A stretch of 64,000 nucleotides of DNA from Ichthyophthirius multifiliis (Eukaryota; Ciliophora; Oligohymenophorea; Hymenostomatida): NCBI RefSeq assembly GCF_000220395.1, contig NW_004086293.1, positions 1 through 64,000 on the forward strand, written 5' to 3'. Shown piece by piece: positions 59,877 through 64,000 of this stretch. The notes beneath the pieces are model-generated. The model was not told the DNA's origin. It saw nothing but the letters and a program-made list of their open reading frames with translations, and did no database searches. Within the stretch, counting starts at the first letter, position 1. Each line of letters starts with the position of its first letter. A program made the translations under genes and the position numbers.

Positions 59877-61820
59877 TCATTTATTTATATTATCTCTTAG
59901 TTTTTATAAATCTTTTATAATATTTTTAATAATAATTTATATTTATGTTTTCTACTTATATTTATCATTATTAATACATTTATTATAAAATTAAATTTAA
60001 TTATCAATCATAATAGAAATTTTATCTTTTTCGATAGAAAATTCAAATTTTCTTTTCATACACTCTTTAATTAATTATTCCCAGAATTAAAAATGTGCTT
60101 GTAATAGCCTCGAATTTTTTTTCATAATATAACCCAACTAAATTAAATCAAAATTATTTAATTTATTGAAGTTTCTGGATATTCTCATAATTCGATCTAT
60201 AAAATTAGTCTCAAATAAATAAGAGTCTATTATATTATCATGATTATACATTATTTAGTACAAAATTTTAATAATTAATTAATCATCAGTTTTATCAAGC
60301 CTTTAAATAAATATGTTCAGAATTTGTTAATTTATTACTTAAATTGAAGTATTTTAATTTTCTTTTCTATTTTTTTTTTTTTTATTTCTAATTCCTATAA
60401 ATAAGCAAAGAATATCTAAACTATTTAATTATTTAAAATAGTAAGGTTTTCCATCTATTTGTTATTCAGTCTTTTTTTATTCTTATATTGCTAAATTAAG
60501 AAAATATTATTTATATATTTCCTATATTTCATTTTAAAAAGAATTATTATCAATTTGCTTTATACAATATAAGATAGTAGCGATTTCTGAAGGTTAATAT
60601 TAAGAATAATTGGTTAATATTATAGGAATAAACTTACGTATAATTAATTAATTTTGGTTTCCTTATTCATTACCAATAAATTTCTAAGAGTTTGATATGC
60701 AGAATAGAATATAAGGTATCCTTTGAAAATATTCAACTTCACTAATACAGGATTTATAATTTTTAATGAAATAAATAAGATCATCTTTTTATTCTTAAAT
60801 TAATATAGTTTAATTTTATTTGCTTAACTTACAAATAGAATAAAGAATACTTGTCAAATCTATTTCGTTTCTATTTGATATAATTTACTTTTATTTAATT
60901 ATTTTTTAAGCCAAATTCAAACAACAATCTCCTTTTCCTTAATTTAATCTAACTAAACAAAAGAAAATTTTATAAAAAACCTATAATTGTTTTTTTGGTT
61001 TTTTTTATATTTTATCTTCAATTCTTATTAGATCAAAATTTATCTTTTATTAACATTCCTAAACATAATCTGAAATTGTTAAAAGTACTTTCTAGATGTC
61101 TAAAAGATTTAGAAGACGAGCATTTTATATGTAACTCTGAATAAAATTTAATTATTATTATTATTATTATTATTAGGTGGTGGTGGTGTTTTATTCTTAT
61201 TATTAAAGAACTTGAAACAGTTTAACAATATACTTAAATATTTATACATTTTAATTTGTAAAGTTTATATTATATTTCTAACCATTTATTAAATTATTTA
61301 CTTAGTTTTTTATTATTATTATTTATTCATTTATAGGGTTTTCTGTTTTTAACTTTTCAAAAAGTTAATATTTATTTAATAATATTTCTATTAATATTCT
61401 ATTTAAAAACATCTCTAAAATTAAACACTATTCGCTTTCTGAAAAAACTTTTTAATTTAAAAATTCATCTAAAATTGAAAAATATTAAAGTAAATTTGAA
61501 GTTCTTTTTTCTTGTTTTTATTATTCCCACTCTTCTTGAGTTTATATTAAACCTTATTGTTGTAGTTATGTTATTTTATTTTTTATTTATAAGAATTCTT
61601 AAAAGTATTAACTTTTATATTTCAGTTTGTAAAATCTTTAATTTGGAATATGTAATTTATTTATTAATTATAATTCTTTTTCAAAAGTATTTGTATTATA
61701 AAATTAATCTAAATTTTGAAAACTTTCATAATTTTAACATATTTTTTTTATAAAAAGATTATTTGCTAATCTTGCTAATGTAAATCTTATATTTTTTATT
61801 TAATTTTATATTCTCAACAT
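59877..61820 (-). CDS. mitochondrial helical-repeat protein, FASTK/OPR-like
   Basis: One uninterrupted exon of 648 codons (647 residues), ATG 61820 to TGA 59879-59877. The N-terminus is a good mitochondrial presequence (MLRIQNQIKNIRFTLARLAN). The body is built of repeated helix pairs of about 38 residues with a recurrent start such as DLTSILYSICKLSKQNQ, EIATILYCIKQIDNNSFQ, NSLDILCLFIGIRNK and FDLIQLGYIMKKNSRLL. This is the look of FASTK, OPR or similar alpha-solenoid proteins that bind organelle RNAs. No RAP domain is evident at the end. Near residue 220 lies a TTTT then eight-Gln run, coded by a GGTGGTGGTG / (TTA)n tract at about 61153-61185. Repeat type is a pattern judgement; mitochondrial location is inferred. 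Confidence 0.68.
61153..61185 (-). repeat. coding trinucleotide runs (poly-Thr and poly-Gln)
   Basis: Plus-strand (ATT)n followed by GGTGGTGGTGGTG encodes, on the minus strand, four Thr (ACC codons) and then eight Gln written as TAA. ACC codons are very rare elsewhere in the window, so this small GC-rich run stands out. Confidence 0.8.
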
Positions 61821-62244
61821 TTTTTAGAAATTAAATAAAGATTTAAACAAATATTTTTATATTTTTATTTTTTTATATTTATTATTAATAAATATAAAAA
61901 ATTAAAATTAAATATAAAAGGAATAATATAAAAAGTATAAACTATATTATTATTTAAGCTATATATTAATTCACTTTATAAGATTTTTCAAAAAATATAA
62001 TATAAATGTATGACTTTAATTATTTATTATTAACAAAAAAATAAAATATATGACTTTAATTATTTATTATTTACAAAAAATTAAATATGTTAAGTATTTA
62101 AAGCTTTAGCAAACATAAATTTAACTTGAAGTAAATAAAATATTAATTATATTATATTTTATTAAAAATAATTAAAAGATAAATCTAAAAATTAATAAAA
62201 GCATTTAAATATAAAATATAACTATTTTTTAAAATTTAAAAAAC
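61821..62244. other. intergenic region with direct repeat
   Basis: About 420 bp between two minus-strand genes, including the 32-bp direct repeat listed separately. No gene seen. Confidence 0.5.
62009..62080. repeat. 32-bp direct repeat, 40-bp period
   Basis: Copies at 62009-62040 and 62049-62080 share TATGACTTTAATTATTTATT and differ at a single base. They are separated by 8 bp. They lie upstream of the minus-strand gene at 59877-61820 and could be promoter-proximal, or a simple duplication. Confidence 0.8.
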
Positions 62245-62898
62245 TCATTTTTTTTTGTCTACAAGCACTTCTTTAAATTTTTAATCTTATAATAATTTTC
62301 TATATATAATTTTGCTAATTATACAAGAGATAATTTTAAAAACCGCCAATACAGATATTAAATATTATTACCTATAAATATTATAAGTGCAATAGCATAA
62401 AGCTTCAAACAATCCAACATAAATACAATAAATGCTTAAAAATTAAGGGTTTTTTTATGATACGGCATAGTATAAATAATAAAAAGGTACAAACATTAAA
62501 AGACCAGAAATTATAGAACATCCAATGTAAAGATCATGAGATTCTGCTTTTCTCAAATACCACGCAGTATTAATAATAATCGTTAATTAATAAACTATTT
62601 GATCCCATTTTTAATTTAAAATTAAATAAACAAGCATTTATAATAAACTCACTGCTGAATATATAGGTATTGCATAAGTATATTTTTTGTTTATCATTCC
62701 AAATATTAACCAGTTTGTGAAATAAAGTACTTTTATTAGTAATTGTGGGCCTTAAATAAGCTTCGAATTTTAAAATTTAAACATCTTATAAAAACCTAAA
62801 AACGACTCTAATATTATCAATATTGTATGAACATGATAAATGAATTCCATTATAATATTCTCTTCAATTTTAAACCTCTCAATGTTTAATTCATTCAT
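62245..62898 (-). CDS. polytopic membrane protein, possibly PQ-loop/SWEET-like
   Basis: ATG 62898 to TGA 62247-62245 with one 57-nt intron (62315-62371) gives 199 codons (198 residues). About five to six hydrophobic segments are visible: IYHVHTILIILESFLGFY, LYFTNWLIFGM, AIPIYSAVSLLQMLVYLIL, VYQLTIIINTAWYL, CSIISGLLMFVPFYYLYYAV and SIYCIYVGLFEALCYC. A Lys-rich cytosolic tail ends in VLVDKKK. GPQLL before the second segment and NPQFL before the last are PQ pairs spaced like a PQ-loop or SWEET protein (small solute carriers), but the rest of the motif is weak. Other small polytopic families remain possible. The KKxx-like end could be an ER-retrieval signal. Confidence 0.58.
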
Positions 62899-63034
62899 AT
62901 GTATCTATGTATTTTAATTTTTTAAAATAAAAATATTATAGAAATTATTTTTTCGTATTTATTTATTTATAAATTTTATAAATTATTTAAATATATATTA
63001 AATATATTCAAATTAATAATATAAAAATTTATAT

Positions 63035-64000
63035 ATGTCTGATTAACAAATAGATATTGAATAAAAATTTGCTGAATTAGTATCAATATTTATTTCCTTA
63101 GAAGAAGATAATGAATAATATCATTTTTTTTTAGAAAATATTACATAAACAATATAAGATCAAGATTAGTAAATTAATAATTTATTTAAATTATAACTTA
63201 ATATATATTAAAAAGGGTTTTTATATAGAACTTTATAAACTAAATAAAAAAATACATAAAAAATGACACTAACAATATTCAAGATAGGTGCAAAGCATTA
63301 AAGGTATTATTTATATCTATAACAGAAAAATAGCATTAAATGTATAAAAAAGTTAGTTAATAAATATATGAATCAATAAAATACTGAATTTATAAGTAAT
63401 ATTTAATTTTTTTTTCTTAGTATATATAAATAATAATTCTAAATAAAGGTTATGTAGGATAGAAATTATCAAAAACGATTTTAAAATTAGCAGAAAAATA
63501 ATATGGTATAAATATTAAACACTATTTTAACTAAATAAACATAAATAAAAGATTAAAATAATTAAAATTTAATTTTAAATTAATTGTCTGCTTAATATTT
63601 AGAAAGTTGGAGTATTTAATTTCCAATTGACTTAAAGTCTTTGTAAAAAAGTTTTTATTCATTTCTTTATTTTTAATAATAAAAAAAATAAAAAATATAG
63701 AAAGGATAGTATTTTTAAGCAAATGTACAATCAAATTAAGATTAAATCAGGTTAAAATAATAATAATAATTATCACTTAAAAAAATATAAATATTTAAAA
63801 TAGAAGATAACCAAAATGATTAAATAAATAATAAGAGTAAATCAGAAAAATAAATTAGTTGGCTAAATTAATAATCAAATGAAAATAAATAATAGTCTTA
63901 AAAATCTATATAAGATAACTTATAATAAAATAATTAATAATAGAATCCAGATTTTTTCTAATTTGAATAAAAAAATGATAGCTTTAATTTTTTTGAGAAT
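63035..64000 (+). CDS. Gln-rich protein, 3' end beyond window
   Basis: ATG 63035 opens MSDQQIDIEQKFAELVSIF and runs in one frame to the window edge without TGA. A short intron or two (for example a 25-nt GT...AG segment near 63395-63420) is likely, so the frame in the middle is not certain. The N-terminal part is helical (SLEEDNEQYHFFLENITQ). The region near LSAQYLESWSIQFPIDLKSL has the look of the last helix of a VHS/ENTH-type domain. The end is disordered and Gln/Asn/Ser-rich with Phe patches (PDFFQFEQKNDSFNFFEN), as in endocytic adaptors. This adaptor idea is a weak inference. Confidence 0.45.

Noticed and set aside
61475-61753. 92-codon plus-strand hydrophobic ORF
   Set aside because: It is antisense to the N-terminal part of the minus-strand mitochondrial helical-repeat gene, which reads without a break through this segment.
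1-64000. CRISPR array, prophage, transposase or rRNA operon
   Set aside because: No spaced direct repeats, transposase motifs, capsid-type genes or rRNA-like GC-rich blocks were seen; the genes are nuclear eukaryotic housekeeping genes.

Overview
The window is ciliate nuclear DNA, most likely macronuclear. It is extremely AT-rich (roughly 85% by eye). Read with the standard code it holds only fragments shorter than about 100 codons. Read with TAA and TAG as glutamine and TGA as the only stop, it resolves into long proteins with clear homology: eIF5, IFT74, ALG14, HEATR5, importin alpha, a sorting nexin, a protein kinase and an HMG-box protein. Introns are short (about 25-130 nt, a few longer), AT-rich and GT...AG. 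The code, the base composition and the ciliary gene fit an oligohymenophorean such as Ichthyophthirius or Tetrahymena. The species is an inference. I saw no telomere repeat, rRNA or tRNA.

Layout. 1.4-2.6 kb: MORN-repeat protein (+). 2.8-4.6 kb: coiled-coil protein (-). 5.4-7.1 kb: divergent importin alpha (+). 7.1-12.5 kb: mostly non-coding, with two GC-richer islands that may be small RNAs and one weak gene (-). 12.6-15.1 kb: PX-domain sorting nexin (+). 15.5-20.0 kb: a small unknown gene, a small membrane protein (-), a seven-helix receptor-like protein (-) and ALG14 (-), whose intron carries a perfect inverted repeat. 20.7-22.7 kb: protein kinase (+). 23.0-29.3 kb: a HEATR5/Laa1-family giant (-), head to head with a golgin-like coiled-coil protein at 29.6-31.7 kb (+). 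32.5-37.7 kb: a weak gene (+), an Asn/Gln-rich protein (-) and a coiled-coil protein (-). 37.7-40.0 kb: nearly gene-free. 40.1-49.8 kb: IFT74, a secreted protein, a TPR protein, an HMG-box protein and a small coiled-coil protein (all -), plus one weak ORF (+). 50.4-55.9 kb: eIF5 and a large mitochondrial RRM-like protein (+). 56.4-62.9 kb: a probable mitochondrial protein (+), an alpha-helical protein (-), a helical-repeat mitochondrial protein (-) and a polytopic membrane protein (-). 63.0 kb to the end: a Gln-rich protein (+) cut by the window edge.

How the genes relate. The set is ordinary housekeeping: nuclear import, translation start, N-glycan assembly, endosome/trans-Golgi traffic, cilium building and mitochondrial gene expression. 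Membrane traffic is over-represented (sorting nexin, HEATR5, golgin), but nothing shows co-regulation except the short shared promoter between HEATR5 and the golgin. Nothing here looks like a defence island, CRISPR array, mobile-element cluster or clearly new system. The most unusual items are two candidate structured RNAs, the intronic inverted repeat, the loss of most NLS-binding tryptophans in the importin, and several ciliate-specific proteins. Exon models come from reading frame, splice dinucleotides and homology by eye. Where I say exon lengths sum to whole codons, that was counted.
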